Shown here: positions 35,810-48,000 of the stretch, in pieces | How the letters are laid out: each line of letters starts with the position of its first letter | How positions within the stretch are numbered: position 1 is the first letter of the stretch | Source of the DNA: Lactococcus termiticola | GTDB lineage: Bacteria; Bacillota; Bacilli; Lactobacillales; Streptococcaceae | Direction: 5' to 3' | Length of the DNA: 64,000 bases | NCBI RefSeq assembly: GCF_003116835.1 | Contig: NZ_BFFO01000005.1 | Coordinates: 62,001-126,000, forward strand | Position numbers and translations under genes: made by a program | Notes under the pieces: generated by a model | The model's database searches: none | What the model was told of the DNA's origin: nothing | What the model saw: the letters and a program-made list of their open reading frames with translations, nothing else

Positions 35810-35853
35810 ACATAATTTCAGGGCAAAATAAAAGCCCATGCCTGAAAAAAGGC

Positions 35854-38800
35854 CTAGGCTTGCTCTTTTTCTTCCTCATTCCTTTGGCGAATCTGAGCTA
35901 ATTTTTCTGCAAATGCCATGATGGCGTTCAAGAGGACAATCGGACTTTCCTTCTGGTACTTCAGCTGGAAAATCATGGCAGAAGCCCGTTCGCCGACATT
36001 GGCCTTGAGGTCAATCTCAGCCAGGGCTTCAAAGTAGTCCTGAGGATGATAGACGGTGTTCCCAGCCTTTTCAAGGAGGATGCTCACTTCTGATTTTGTC
36101 TGATCAATCTTAGCAATCAATGCCTCATCAGCAAAAGACTTCAAGAGACCGATTTCTAGCAAATAAGCCACCTCATCTGGATACTCGCCAAATCGGTCAA
36201 CCAACTCATCCTGTAGGCCTTCATAGGTCACCCTGCTATCAATCTGGCGAATCCGCTTATAAATCTCGATTTTTTGCCGTTCATCAGCAATATAATAATC
36301 TGGAATAAAGGCATCTAAACTAAGATTGATTTCAACATTAGAAATTCTTCTCTGCTTCGTCTTACCAATCCCACGCTGGACAGCCTCTTCAAGGAGCTGT
36401 GAATAAAGCTCATAACCAATACTGTCGATAAATCCTGACTGCTCAGCCCCTAAAAGATTCCCAGCCCCTCGGATAGATAAGTCCCGCATGGCAATCTTAA
36501 AACCACTCCCCAGCTCTGTAAAGCCTTTGATGGCCTCCAAGCGTTTTTCTGAGACCTCAGAGAGAATCTTCTCCGGCCGATACATGAAGTAGGCGTAGGC
36601 CACCCGATTGGTCCGGCCCACCCGACCCCGAAGCTGGTAGAGCTGGGAAAGTCCCATCATATCAGCATTTTCAATGATGAGCGTGTTAGCATTAGCAATA
36701 TCTACGCCGGTCTCAATAATGGTCGTGGTAACCAAGACATCATAGTCTCCCGCCATAAAGGCAAGGAGGGTATCCTCAAGCTGGTTTTCCGTCATTTGGC
36801 CGTGAATACTTGCAATCCTAGCCTCAGGAATCAATTCTTCCAGTTGACTGACCTTACTGTCAATACTGTCAACCCGATTGTGAACATAGTAAACCTGGCC
36901 AGAACGAGCCATTTCACGCAGGACAGCATCACGGACAACTGCATAATTGGTCTCCATCACATAGGTCTGGACGGGATAGCGGTTGGTCGGTGCCGTCTCA
37001 ATCACAGACAAATCGCGGATCCCCAGCATTGACATGTGAAGTGTCCTTGGAATCGGTGTCGCCGTCAGTGTCAAGACGTCAACCTGTGTCTTCAATTCCT
37101 TGAGTCTTTCCTTGTGTTTTACACCGAAACGTTGCTCTTCATCGATGATCATCAGGCCCAAATCGAGAAATTCGACGTCTTTACTCAGCAGGCGATGGGT
37201 CCCAATCAGGAGATCAACCCTGCCTTTTTTGAGCTTTGCCAAGACCTCTGCCTGCTCTGTCTTGGTCTGGAAACGACTCAGGACTGCTACGTTGACACCA
37301 AAGTTGACAAAGCGTTCTGACATAGACTGATAGTGCTGTTCAGCAAGGACGGTTGTAGGGACCAGGACAGCAACTTGCTTGCCATCATTAATTGCCTTAA
37401 AGGCAGACCGTATGGCCACCTCCGTCTTCCCAAATCCAACATCGCCGACAAGAAGCCTATCCATAGGCCTCTCCATCTCCATATCCTTTTTGATTTCTTG
37501 AATAGAACGGAGCTGGTCGTCCGTTTCCACATAGCTGAAGGCATTGTCAAATTCTTCCTGATTGGCATCATCTGCAGAAAAGGCAAAGCCTTTTTGAGCC
37601 TGTCGGGCAGCGTAGAGACGGATTAAATCTTCAGAAATATCCTCGACCTGCTTAGAAACATTAGAAATTGTCCTCCGCCAACGGCCATCATTGAGCCGGC
37701 TGATTTTTGGAGCCTTCCCCTCACCCGCAGAGTACTTGCTCAGCAACTCCAGGTGCTCGACAGGGACGGAGATGGTATCACCCTTCTGGTATTCTATTGT
37801 CAGATAGTCCCGATGCATGCCTGAGATTTCAATGGTCTGCAGGCCCAGATACTTTCCGATTCCATGATTTTTATGGACCACATAGTCGCCGATTTCCAGC
37901 TCATTGTAGTCTTTGAGCCTTTCAGCATTAGTGATATTCAGCCTTCTGGCCCGTTTTTTCCTGTCCTTACCAAAAATCTCAGCCTCAGAAATTAAGACCA
38001 GTTTTTCATCTAGGAAGTTAAAGCCGTTTCCGATAGATAAGTTGACAAGGTTGACAAGACCTTCTTTTAGCTCCTCGTCCGGATTTATCATGTGGATGTC
38101 AAATTCTAGCTCAGACAAGCTGTCAATAAACTTCTCAGAAGTCACAGCTAGGACAACTGTAAAGCCCTGCTTGATAAAACGGTCAACCTCTGTGTAAAAG
38201 AGCTCTAACTGGCCGAAAAACTGTTGCATGGAGTGCTGGGTAAAATTATAAAGGCCATCAAATTTAAGATTTCCCAGACCCTTTTGGAAATTAGAAAAGA
38301 AGCTGGCCGGCTTATAATGACGGAGTTCCTGAATCCGGTCTAAGAGGTAGTGTTGCCCTTCAAGAGAGCGACCCATGGTCTTTTCAGAGAGGATAAAATC
38401 AGCCAATTCTTGGTTAAACTTATGGTTGGCCTCATTAATTTTTTGAAAATCGTCAATAAAAATCTGAGTAGATTTCGGAATATAGTCGAGAATAGAAGTC
38501 TCTGTCTCATAAAAATATTCCAGAAATTTAGGAAGTTCTTGATGATAATATTTTTGGCTTGATGCTGAAATAAGCTCTTCAAAATAAGCGATACTTGTAG
38601 GGTCGTCAAGCTTCTTTACAAGCTTTGTCAACTGATTGACACCCCGCTCAAAATCTTCGCCAGTCAGCATCTTCTCTGAAGCCGGATAAATTTCTAATTT
38701 ATCTAAGTTTGCAATAGAAAGCTGACTTTCTACGTCAAAGGCCTTGATAGCATCAATCTCATCGCCAAAAAACTCCAGGCGAATCGGATGTTCAGCCTCG

Positions 38801-39369
38801 AGTGGATAGAGGTCAATAATATCCCCCCGCTTTGAAAACTCGCCCGGTGCCATCACCCGCTGGGTCTGCTCATAACCAGAAGTAGTCAAAAGACGGGTTA
38901 GTTCAACCGGGTCGTACTCGTCGCCCAGTGTTAAAAGCAGATAGTTCTCAAGATAGGCTTCTGGACTAGGCAGATAGGTCCTAAGAGACAGCATAGGCAA
39001 GAGTAAAAAGCCCTGAGCCTCAGGGTTTAATAAAAAATTCAGAGCTTCTAAGCGATAAGCCGTCCGGTCCTTACTTGCCAAGGCAAAATCGGCATAAACA
39101 TTGTCATCACTGAAAAACTGAACAACCTGGCCTGGATAATTTTCATCAAGGCTCATCAGACTAGTCAATTCATCATAGAGCTCATTGGCATGAAATTGGC
39201 TATCAGTGACAATCACATATTTATCGGGCTGGTTGACATAGGCATTCATCATGACCATGGCCTTAGCTGTACCTGATAGGCCCGTGATCAGTGTCCGCTC
39301 ATGTCGATTAAAATGCTGTTGCCAGGACTGTAAATCACGATTATCATTTATAAATTCTAAAATTTTCAT
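35854..39369 (-). CDS. mfd: Transcription-repair coupling factor Mfd
   Basis: A 1171-residue DNA translocase that removes RNA polymerase stalled at lesions and recruits UvrA. The domains are in the usual order: UvrB-like region (about 1-330), RNA-polymerase-interacting domain (about 485-560, [17 protein letters not shown]), RecG-like motor with Walker [10 protein letters not shown] and Walker B-like IIDEEQRFG, and the C-terminal TRCF domain (about 1015-1115). Length is usual. It overlaps pth by 4 bp and precedes the S4 gene, an order kept across Lactobacillales. Confidence 0.97.
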   Translation of the reverse strand: MKILEFINDNRDLQSWQQHFNRHERTLITGLSGTAKAMVMMNAYVNQPDKYVIVTDSQFHANELYDELTSLMSLDENYPGQVVQFFSDDNVYADFALASKDRTAYRLEALNFLLNPEAQGFLLLPMLSLRTYLPSPEAYLENYLLLTLGDEYDPVELTRLLTTSGYEQTQRVMAPGEFSKRGDIIDLYPLEAEHPIRLEFFGDEIDAIKAFDVESQLSIANLDKLEIYPASEKMLTGEDFERGVNQLTKLVKKLDDPTSIAYFEELISASSQKYYHQELPKFLEYFYETETSILDYIPKSTQIFIDDFQKINEANHKFNQELADFILSEKTMGRSLEGQHYLLDRIQELRHYKPASFFSNFQKGLGNLKFDGLYNFTQHSMQQFFGQLELFYTEVDRFIKQGFTVVLAVTSEKFIDSLSELEFDIHMINPDEELKEGLVNLVNLSIGNGFNFLDEKLVLISEAEIFGKDRKKRARRLNITNAERLKDYNELEIGDYVVHKNHGIGKYLGLQTIEISGMHRDYLTIEYQKGDTISVPVEHLELLSKYSAGEGKAPKISRLNDGRWRRTISNVSKQVEDISEDLIRLYAARQAQKGFAFSADDANQEEFDNAFSYVETDDQLRSIQEIKKDMEMERPMDRLLVGDVGFGKTEVAIRSAFKAINDGKQVAVLVPTTVLAEQHYQSMSERFVNFGVNVAVLSRFQTKTEQAEVLAKLKKGRVDLLIGTHRLLSKDVEFLDLGLMIIDEEQRFGVKHKERLKELKTQVDVLTLTATPIPRTLHMSMLGIRDLSVIETAPTNRYPVQTYVMETNYAVVRDAVLREMARSGQVYYVHNRVDSIDSKVSQLEELIPEARIASIHGQMTENQLEDTLLAFMAGDYDVLVTTTIIETGVDIANANTLIIENADMMGLSQLYQLRGRVGRTNRVAYAYFMYRPEKILSEVSEKRLEAIKGFTELGSGFKIAMRDLSIRGAGNLLGAEQSGFIDSIGYELYSQLLEEAVQRGIGKTKQRRISNVEINLSLDAFIPDYYIADERQKIEIYKRIRQIDSRVTYEGLQDELVDRFGEYPDEVAYLLEIGLLKSFADEALIAKIDQTKSEVSILLEKAGNTVYHPQDYFEALAEIDLKANVGERASAMIFQLKYQKESPIVLLNAIMAFAEKLAQIRQRNEEEKEQA

Positions 39370-39935
39370 TCGTTAAAGCCATTCATTGCCTTCATAAAGT
39401 CATTGCTGTCAAGATAGGTCTTCATGGCATCAACTGCCTTGCCCAGCCCTTCCTGAGCGGGCTGGGCATCTTCATCGTCAAATTTAGAGAGAACGTGGTT
39501 GACAACCGACATTACCCCTTTTGGACGGCCAATTCCGATTTTTACATGGTTAAATTTTTCTGTGCCAATATGGTTAAGAATAGACTTAATGCCATTATGA
39601 CCCCCAGATTTGCCCTTTTGACGGAGTCGCAGGCGACCCACAGGAGAATCCATGTCATCAAAAATTACGGTCAAATCTTCAGGATCAATATTGTAATAGG
39701 CCAAAAGAGGTTGAACCGCCCGACCTGACTCGTTCATAAAGGTCAGTGGCTTGATAAGATAAACCTTTTCACCATTGACAAAGGTCTCAGCAATTTCTGA
39801 CATGAAGGTCTTGTCCTGCTTAAAGCTAAGGCCAAAATCCTCAGCCAATAAATCCAAGGCCATAAAGCCCATATTATGCTTGGTTGCCGTGTATTTTTCT
39901 CCTGGATTGCCCAGGCCAACTAACATTTTTGTCAT
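39366..39935 (-). CDS. pth: Peptidyl-tRNA hydrolase
   Basis: A 189-residue enzyme that frees tRNA from prematurely released peptidyl-tRNA. Asn10 in GLGNPGEKY and the catalytic His20 in TKHNMGF are present, as is the conserved [26 protein letters not shown]. An AAGGA ribosome binding site lies about 8 nt before the ATG. It heads the pth-mfd cluster and overlaps mfd by 4 bp. Confidence 0.97.
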   Translation of the reverse strand: MTKMLVGLGNPGEKYTATKHNMGFMALDLLAEDFGLSFKQDKTFMSEIAETFVNGEKVYLIKPLTFMNESGRAVQPLLAYYNIDPEDLTVIFDDMDSPVGRLRLRQKGKSGGHNGIKSILNHIGTEKFNHVKIGIGRPKGVMSVVNHVLSKFDDEDAQPAQEGLGKAVDAMKTYLDSNDFMKAMNGFNE

Positions 39936-40046
39936 TTTTAATATCCTTACTAATAAACGTCAAAAGGCCGATTTTTACAAATCAGCTCTTTCAAACATTA
40001 TAACAAATCATCTTAAAAAAGAGCCAAGAGGCCACTTTCTTTTTTC

Positions 40047-41162
40047 TCAGACATTAAAGCGGAACTCCATAATATCGCCATCTTGCACGACATAGTCCTT
40101 GCCTTCTTCACGAAGTCGACCTGCTTCCTTGACGGCCTTTTCAGAACCGTATTCAATCAGGTCATCATAAGACATAGTCACAGCACGGATAAAGCCTTTT
40201 TCAAAGTCAGTGTGGATGATTCCTGCCGTCTGTGGAGCCTTCATGCCCTGACGGAAGGTCCAGGCCCGGACTTCTTTTTCGCCTGCTGTAAAGTAGGTTG
40301 CAAGACCAAGCAAATGATAAGCAGCCCGTGTCAACTGATCGACACCTGATTCTTCTAGGCCAAGGCTTTCTAAGAATTCTGCCTTTTCTTCATCGTCGAG
40401 CTCAGCAATTTCCTCTTCAATCTTGGCCGAAATCACTGCCACTTCAGCATTTTCAGTAGCCGCAAAGTCACGGATTTTCTTGACATAGTCGAGCTGATCA
40501 GCATCGCCAACCTCATCTTCAGAAACGTTGGCCACATATAGGACAGGCTTGGTTGTCAACAAAAAGAGGCTTTTGACAACTTTTTGTTCTTCCTCATCAA
40601 AGTCAAGCGTACGAGCAGATTTTCCATCTTCTAAAACAGGTTTAATTTTTGAGAGAACATTAAACTCAGCTACTGCATCCTTGACTTTCGCTGTCCGGGC
40701 AATCTTTTCTACCCGAGCATAACGCTTGTTGACAGATTCTAAATCGGCCAGAATCAGCTCTAAATTAATGGTTTCAATATCAGCTAGTGGATCAACAAAG
40801 TCTGATTCACGGTTGTTTTCCCGCATGACATTTTCATCATCAAAGGCCCGGACCACATGGACAATGGCGTCAACCTCACGGATATTGGCCAAAAACTTGT
40901 TTCCAAGCCCTTCGCCCTTGCTTGCCCCCTTAACAATCCCTGCAATATCTGTAAACTCAAAAGTCGTTGGAATTGTCTTTTTTGGATTGTAAAGCTCTGT
41001 CAACTTTGTCAATCGCTCATCTGGTACTTCAACCATTCCGACATTGGGGTCAATCGTTGCGAAGGGATAGTTGGCCGCCTCTGCTCCAGCCCTGGTGATA
41101 GCGTTAAAGAGGGTTGATTTCCCGACGTTTGGTAATCCTACAATACCTGCTGTTAAAGACAT
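40047..41162 (-). CDS. ychF: Ribosome-binding ATPase YchF
   Basis: A 371-residue Obg-family ATPase of the ribosome (OLA1/YchF). G1 is GLPNVGKST (8-16), G3 is [17 protein letters not shown], and the specificity motif NVSED replaces NKxD, which accounts for ATP over GTP preference. A coiled-coil insert (about 130-170) and a C-terminal TGS domain (about 283-366) follow. AAGGAGA precedes the ATG. It is a single gene between pth and the DUF951 gene. Confidence 0.96.
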   Translation of the reverse strand: MSLTAGIVGLPNVGKSTLFNAITRAGAEAANYPFATIDPNVGMVEVPDERLTKLTELYNPKKTIPTTFEFTDIAGIVKGASKGEGLGNKFLANIREVDAIVHVVRAFDDENVMRENNRESDFVDPLADIETINLELILADLESVNKRYARVEKIARTAKVKDAVAEFNVLSKIKPVLEDGKSARTLDFDEEEQKVVKSLFLLTTKPVLYVANVSEDEVGDADQLDYVKKIRDFAATENAEVAVISAKIEEEIAELDDEEKAEFLESLGLEESGVDQLTRAAYHLLGLATYFTAGEKEVRAWTFRQGMKAPQTAGIIHTDFEKGFIRAVTMSYDDLIEYGSEKAVKEAGRLREEGKDYVVQDGDIMEFRFNV

Positions 41163-41232
41163 ATTTTTCTCCTTGAAATAAAACTTCTCTTATTATATCA
41201 AAATTTCTATGAAATTAAATAAAAGCCTGGAT

Positions 41233-41436
41233 TTAGACATCCAGCACTTTTTTCATTTTATGCTCAAAATCATGACGACCCATCATGATTTCATGCTGGC
41301 AATTGGTGCACTGGAGCTTGATGTCTGCCCCCATCCGGGTAATTTCCCAGCGATTGGCCTTTTTCCCTGTTGCCTTAATCACACAGGCATGGGGCTTCTT
41401 CATTTCAATATATGAACCCAAATCATAGTTCTTCAT
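41233..41436 (-). CDS. DUF951 family protein (YyzM-like)
   Basis: A 67-residue protein of the DUF951 family, common next to ychF or near the origin in Firmicutes. It reads as a small beta-rich domain with KKPHAC, then LQCTNCQHEIMMGRHDFE; the CxxC with the earlier Cys could bind a metal. It overlaps the end of rexA by 14 bp, so translation is probably coupled. The function is unknown. Confidence 0.88.
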   Translation of the reverse strand: MKNYDLGSYIEMKKPHACVIKATGKKANRWEITRMGADIKLQCTNCQHEIMMGRHDFEHKMKKVLDV

Positions 41437-44400
41437 ATTTTTCTACCCAGACCTGGTCTGGTCCTCCTAGTAAGATAAGATACTTGTCAACCTGGTTGAC
41501 ACCATAAGCTTTTGATAGAGCTTCAGCGTAGAGCTTCATTTGCAGCTCATAACGTTGCATGATTTCAGGAATATCAGCTTTCGACTTAAAGCGGTCAGTC
41601 TTGTAGTCCAAGAGCAAAATCCGGTCTTCAAGCAGGACAAAGGCGTCACAAATCCCACGGACAATGTATTGCTCATGGGCAAGATCATCTGTCCTCAACA
41701 TCGAAAATGGAGCTTCCTTGCGGATATGATCAGCATGCTCTATCAAGAAGCGTCCAAATTCCTGGTCAAAAAGGCTCAATATTTTAGGAAGATCAATCTT
41801 TTCTTTAAGTTCATCTGAAAGATTCATCCCATCCAAGACAGCCTGTAAACTAAACAAGTCAATCTGATGGAAATCAACCTCCTGCATGAAGCTGTGGGTT
41901 GCTGTACCAATATCCGCAGCTGTCAACTTTTTCTGAACAAAATCAAGCGTCAACTCCTTAGAGGTCACATACTCAGAAACTGGAGCAATCCCGCCCAGTT
42001 CAATCTGTCGCTCATAAGCCCTCTTTTTGACCTGACTCGGCGTCTGAATACTGGATAGCTGTGTCGCTTCAGGATAAGGATAGTTAAATTCCATGATTTC
42101 CTTAGCCTTTTGAATATCATCAGACTGGTCCATGATCCCATCAAAAGCCTTGCTAGCCTCAAGCAACTGCTCAAAATTAGGCCTTTGTAAACTTGCCTTT
42201 TCAGAGCCTTGAATAGCCTTATCATCGATGATTTTTACTGTGATTGGAAGGTCAATCGCCTGCTCAAGGGCTAAAATCCAATGCTGAAATCCCTTTGAAG
42301 ACCTGCGGAATGAATCAGCTAAAAGGCCAGATTCTAGCTCAGCAGAAAGATAGTCATCCATCCCCTTTTTGCTCTTACTGTCCTTGATTTTACCAATCAG
42401 GTAAAGCTTTTTCTCAGCCCGTGTGAGTGCAACATAGAGGACCCGCATTTCCTCAGAAAGACTGGAAAGTTCCTTTTTCTCTCTGTTTGCAAGATAGGGG
42501 AAGGTCTCCATCTTGACCATTGCATAAGGGAAATTTGTATTGACAGCGGGCTCCTGCTTGAAATCAGCCAGATACTTCATGCCAATTCCCCCATCCCGGT
42601 CAAGAATGACGTCTTTTTTCAGGTCATCCATATTAAAACGTTTGTTCAAATTCATCAAGAAGACATGATTAAATTCAAGCCCCTTTGACTTATGAAAGGT
42701 CATGACTCTGACGGCATTTTGTGGCAACTTAATATTGACTGCAGCCAGGTCATTATTTTGAGCCATGAAACTGTCAATCAGTTTAATAAAGCGGAAGAGA
42801 CCCTTATAGCCCGATGCTTCATAAGACTTAGCCCGGCTTGAGAGGGCTTGTAAATTTGCCTGTCTCATTTTGCCATTATCAAGACTTCCGACATAGTCGA
42901 AATAGTAGCTATCCAGATAAATTTTCCAGAGTAATTCATGAACCTGAATCTCTGTAGAAAGCTTTCGCCAGACTTCAAAAGTCTCAAGAAAGGCGACAAT
43001 TTTATTTTCAAGTTTCTGGTCTATCAGATGGGGATGAGCCATTTGTCCATCCATAATCCCCTGAAGCTTCAACCAATAAGCCTTTGTCTCCAAGGCCTGC
43101 AGATGAATCCGGGTCAACTCATCCTCGTCGAATTGGAAAATGGGCGAGCGAAGAAGGGCGACCAGTGGTATATCCTGAAGTGGATTGTCAATCGCACGCA
43201 AGACATCAAGCATCAAGGTCACTTCAATCGACTTGAGAAAGTCGACCCTGCCTTCATCTAGGACGACAGGAATCCCATAAGAATTAAAAATATCCTCAAT
43301 TTTATTATTACTTGACTTAGAACGTACCAGGACGGCAATGTCCTTCCATTGGACCTGCTTTTCTAGCTCTTGACCATCTTCAACGACGATTTCCTTTTCT
43401 TCACGAAGCTTCAAAATCCGCTCAGCAGCAATTCTGATTTCTCCATCAGAGACCTCATCGCCCTCTTTTTCTGTCGCAGATGAATCTTCCTGATAAATGA
43501 GAAATTCTGGATTATAGGCATCATTCAGCTCTTCAGGATAATCTCTCGTATTCCCCTGGACCAGCATTTCCTCATCGCCATAGGTCATCTCGCCCAGTCT
43601 TTCGTCCATGAGATGTTGGAAAATCTTATTTGTAAACCTCAAAACTTCCCCACGAGAACGAAAATTTTCCTTCAGACGAATCAGGTGATTCTCTTTTTTC
43701 TGATAACTTTTATATTTCTCATAAAACAGACTAGGGTCTGCCTGACGAAAACCATAAATAGACTGCTTGATATCTCCAACCATAAAGAGATTGTCCGTCC
43801 CATCGCCATTCTTACTCAACAGCCTTAGCATGGCCTCCTGAGTATGGCTGATATCCTGGTACTCGTCAATCATGATTTCTTCATATTTTTCCTGATAAAT
43901 TTTGGCAATTTCAGGAAAATCGGTCAAAATTTTAATGGCAAGATGGGAAACATCACCGTATTCAAGGAGATTCTCTTCAAGTTTACGGGCCAAGTAAACA
44001 CTGTAAAAATGAGCTGTAAACTTTCTCAAATCATCTGCAACTTTTCTAGCTTCGGGCTGATATTTCTCAATCAGGTCAATATGTTTGACTTCATCAATCA
44101 AGTCTCTGACAATGCCTGAATTCGTCTTTGTACCGATGGTTTGCTTAAATAATACAGCAATTGAAGACTCAGCAGGAAGCTTCCAAGCACTAAAATCTAA
44201 ACCCTCAAAAAGACTTATAAATTCTTTATAATTTTTCGTTTCAAGGGTCTTTATAAGATTTTGCTTACCTGCAGAAACAGTCTCAGCCTTAGTTTTAGTC
44301 TTGGCAGTCAGCAAAGCTTCATCCAGGGCTTTGTCTAAAGCGATAAAAAAGTCATTCAACGCTTCAAAAACATCAGTCGCAAGGGATGAATCTAAATCAG

Positions 44401-45055
44401 CATAAGTCTTATATTCATTAAAGCCTTTAAGAAAGTCATTTTCCAGCCAGCTAAGTGGATTTTCAGTCGCCATGGCATAGTAGTAAACACTGTAAACCGT
44501 CTCTTGAAAACCCTTGATATTCCGGTCTTTTGAGAAATTCTTCATTAGCTTCTCAAAAGAAGACTTTTCGATTGGATAAGCCTTGATCACTTCCTCATCT
44601 TCTGAAAGATAGGATTCCACCAGACTATCAAAGACATCAGACTTTATTAAATCTGCCTCAGACTGGTCGGCTAAAATCCTAAAATTTGGATCCACATTGA
44701 CAACATTAAAATGAGTCTTCAAAAGTCTTTGTGTAAAACTATCCATGGTCCCAATATCTGCATTTGGGAGTTCTTTGAGGGCCTGACTCAATAAGTATTT
44801 TGCCTCTTCATCGTTGGCCTGCTGGCGCGCAAGCTTGATATCCCGCTCCAACCGGCTTCGCAATTCAGCAGCAGCCTTCTTGGTAAAGGTCGATATAAAG
44901 AGTCCTGTCACAGGAATACCAGACTTTATTTTTTCCACAATCCGGTTGGCCATGACAAAGGTTTTCCCAGAACCTGCACTTGCAGAAACCAGGATATTAT
45001 GGCCAGATTCAAAGATTGCTTTTTCTTGTTCTGCTGTCAATTTTAAGTCTGGCAT
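41423..45055 (-). CDS. rexA: ATP-dependent helicase/exonuclease subunit RexA (AddA)
   Basis: A 1210-residue subunit of RexAB, the AddAB-type enzyme that resects double-strand breaks and loads RecA. The UvrD-like helicase has Walker A ASAGSGKTF (26-34) and motif II EIMIDEYQDIS, with RVMTFHKSKGLEF and ALTRAEKKLY as later motifs. The C-terminal RecB-family nuclease shows GICDAFVLLEDRILLLDYKTD (Asp and DYK). It overlaps rexB by one base. Its coding strand carries an excess of TTTACAG in several frames (see findings). Confidence 0.96.
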   Translation of the reverse strand: MPDLKLTAEQEKAIFESGHNILVSASAGSGKTFVMANRIVEKIKSGIPVTGLFISTFTKKAAAELRSRLERDIKLARQQANDEEAKYLLSQALKELPNADIGTMDSFTQRLLKTHFNVVNVDPNFRILADQSEADLIKSDVFDSLVESYLSEDEEVIKAYPIEKSSFEKLMKNFSKDRNIKGFQETVYSVYYYAMATENPLSWLENDFLKGFNEYKTYADLDSSLATDVFEALNDFFIALDKALDEALLTAKTKTKAETVSAGKQNLIKTLETKNYKEFISLFEGLDFSAWKLPAESSIAVLFKQTIGTKTNSGIVRDLIDEVKHIDLIEKYQPEARKVADDLRKFTAHFYSVYLARKLEENLLEYGDVSHLAIKILTDFPEIAKIYQEKYEEIMIDEYQDISHTQEAMLRLLSKNGDGTDNLFMVGDIKQSIYGFRQADPSLFYEKYKSYQKKENHLIRLKENFRSRGEVLRFTNKIFQHLMDERLGEMTYGDEEMLVQGNTRDYPEELNDAYNPEFLIYQEDSSATEKEGDEVSDGEIRIAAERILKLREEKEIVVEDGQELEKQVQWKDIAVLVRSKSSNNKIEDIFNSYGIPVVLDEGRVDFLKSIEVTLMLDVLRAIDNPLQDIPLVALLRSPIFQFDEDELTRIHLQALETKAYWLKLQGIMDGQMAHPHLIDQKLENKIVAFLETFEVWRKLSTEIQVHELLWKIYLDSYYFDYVGSLDNGKMRQANLQALSSRAKSYEASGYKGLFRFIKLIDSFMAQNNDLAAVNIKLPQNAVRVMTFHKSKGLEFNHVFLMNLNKRFNMDDLKKDVILDRDGGIGMKYLADFKQEPAVNTNFPYAMVKMETFPYLANREKKELSSLSEEMRVLYVALTRAEKKLYLIGKIKDSKSKKGMDDYLSAELESGLLADSFRRSSKGFQHWILALEQAIDLPITVKIIDDKAIQGSEKASLQRPNFEQLLEASKAFDGIMDQSDDIQKAKEIMEFNYPYPEATQLSSIQTPSQVKKRAYERQIELGGIAPVSEYVTSKELTLDFVQKKLTAADIGTATHSFMQEVDFHQIDLFSLQAVLDGMNLSDELKEKIDLPKILSLFDQEFGRFLIEHADHIRKEAPFSMLRTDDLAHEQYIVRGICDAFVLLEDRILLLDYKTDRFKSKADIPEIMQRYELQMKLYAEALSKAYGVNQVDKYLILLGGPDQVWVEKYEEL

Positions 45056-48000
45056 TATGCTTTCTCCAATTCAGCTTTAATTTCCTTATTTGATTTCAGC
45101 TTGATTTCTCTCGAATGTTCTTTCAGATGACGATTGGCTTCAATCCGACAGATGGATTTGAGTTTACAGTATTGACAACCAGAAAGACTAGGCTTTCCTT
45201 TTTCTCTGACAGGATTAATCTTGATTTCTCCTGATTTAAGCGTCCTTGCACCCTCTTCAAAGTGACCTTCATTCATCTTCAAAAGCTTGTCTAAATCATC
45301 TTCAGTAAACTTATTATTCTTTTGAATTTTTACAAAGTCAGGCTGATTTTCCTGTAAACTTAATCCCTGATACTTCATTTGATCCTTGAGCATTCCATCA
45401 ATTTCAGAGATATGATTGATTTTTGAAAGATTCAAAGCCTCGTTTTTAATCTGAAGATAGAGGGCACCCCAGATTTTTTGTTCTGGATAATTTTTTTTCA
45501 ATACATCCAAATAAGTCAGAAGCTGTAAACTTTTCTTATCATAAGCTGACTGTAAATCAAAGTCATGACGACTGGATTTATAGTCCACAGCGACAAGGCC
45601 GTCATCAAAGAAATTGTCAATCCTGTCAATTCGCCCTCGTAAACGAAGGTATGAAAGTTCAAAATTTCCAAGTTCCTTTGCTCCAATACCAAAAGAAGCT
45701 TCAGTTGACAGTGTTGAAAAATCTGGATTGGCAATAATTTCTTTAAGCATCACAGATGTCTGTTGGACAATCTCTTTAAGATTAGTTGCTGCAAACCTTG
45801 ATCTGGCATCCTGTTCAAAGTAGAGCTCATAATTACTATAAGTCTCGTTGAGCAACTGACCCAGGCTCTCATCAAATCGTCCTTCAGAAAGCTCTGGATC
45901 TGCCATCAGTTTTTCAAAAACTTCGTGGAAGAAATTTCCGACGATCCTTGAATCTAAGCTTAGTGGTTCAACAGCTTGTAATCTCAACGTATTCTGCAAG
46001 AAGTACTGATATTCACAGTTATAGAAGTTTTCAAAGCTTGATACTGAGACATTGATTTTGTCATTGTAAAGTTCTTTTACAGTATCTTCAGAAAGGTTGA
46101 CAGTATCAATATCCCTGTCTAAACTCAACAATAAGTCCTGGAATTTAGGATTATTTTTACTGATCAACCTGAAAATACTCCCCCAGAAGACTTCTTTTTT
46201 TTCAATCCCTGTCGTCGCTAGCTGTCGCTCAATCTCTCCAAGTGCTGAAATCATCGCCCTCTGATTGGCAATATGGCTAATGCTCTCTTCTGGATTTGTC
46301 CTTCTCATCCTTTTGAGAATTTTACCTGATTTGTCTCGGTCAACGATGACCTTCAATAAATTAGAAGTCTCGTCCTGTTCATTATCAAAGATTTCTGGAC
46401 TTGATAAGATCAATTTTTGATGGGCCGCATTAACAAGTGAGAGTGAGCTAGTTAAATTCTTGCTGTAATTTAAGGACTCAACAGCCTCCAAAAAGCGACC
46501 TTCTTCAGAAGCTTCATTGATGACCAGTCTTTCCTCATCTGTCAACAAGCTATTATTCTTACGGATACGGGGAAAATTAGATTGGTTGAGGCCAATTGCA
46601 TAGACGATGTCAGCTGCAGCAGGCTCGACCAGTGCATAATCATTGACATTTACAACATCAACATTGGCTGGAATCTGCCTATAATTAGCGTTTTTGAAGC
46701 CTATAATGATAATGTCCAGAAAATCTGAAATGCTCATTTTCTCATCAGAAAAAATAGACTGAAATTCTTCAAAATTTTTATTTAATAACTTCCAGACCTG
46801 TTCATGCTTACTTGCAAGATTTTGCTGGCTCTTTTCAAGTGCTTCTTGATAGAGGCCATTAAAGTTGATAAGAAGTTCTGAATCCTTAAAAAACTGATCT
46901 AGCGATGATAACCAATGCCTTCCTGTCTTTTTTCCAGTCTGATTGAGAAAGTTTTGAAGGGCTGAATCTTGAGAAAAATATCGCTCTCTGACTAATTCTA
47001 CATCATCAAAGGCAAAAAACTCTTCTTTGTAAAGTGTAAAGGCATCTGTAAACTTTTTTCGCCCTTGAATATTATAAGAGCTGACATAAAGATCAAAGGC
47101 ATCGATTTCATCCTGACTAATCTGACCGTAAAGTCCAGATTTCAAAAGGTTAATCAGGTCTTCAAAACGATAATTTTTCTTTTTGATAGCATAAAGGCTC
47201 TCCAAAAATGCAATCAAGGGATGATTCGCCATTGACTCTTCCTTGGCATAAAAATAAGGAATATCATAGAGCTCAAAAATCTGCTTGACTGGAATTTCAT
47301 AGGCCGTCGGGTCGCCGACTAGGACTAACATATCCTTGAATTTTCGCCCTGCTACAATTTCCTGTCGAATAGCTTTTGCCACCGCTTCAATTTCAGCCAT
47401 CTGATTTTCAGCCGACCAGATTTCGACTTGCTCGGCATCTTTTTCACTGAGACTCGTCAACTGCTCAGGAATACTATAGCTATTTTCCTCTTTGACAATA
47501 TCAGTCAACTTACTGTAAACTTCATTGACTTCACTAGAATCTAAATACAGTAAATCTGCTCTGAACTTTTGACGAAAGCTTTCCATCATCTCCAATGCAT
47601 CACTGTAAACAGAATTGACAAATTGCCCTGCCTTATAATCAGTTTGACTGGCGTAGGTCCCAATGATAAGATCATCAACCTTGCCATTAATCGCATCAAT
47701 AAAGGCTTCTTCCTCAGCAGAAAAACGGCTGTATCCATCGATGATAAAGACCGTATTTTTAAGTTGCTGAACGATTTGTCCTTCATTCCCAGCAATTTTA
47801 GCTGTCAAAAGCTGAAAGTCTGAAAAATTATGATAATCCTGACTTAAGGCTTCCTCAAAGGCTGTCAAAATCCTGCTGAGCTCATCAAATTTTGCAGTCC
47901 CAGCCAAATCTTCCGGACTTAAATTCCCTCTCAAGAACTCTTCTCTGAGATTGACCAGCATATCTAAGAAGCTAGGCGAAGCCTGTAAACTGTAATAAAG

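Noticed and set aside
35798-35839. Upstream extension of the S4 protein start (ATG at 35839)
   Set aside because: The extra 14 residues do not resemble the family, and the -10 box at 35804-35809 lies inside them.
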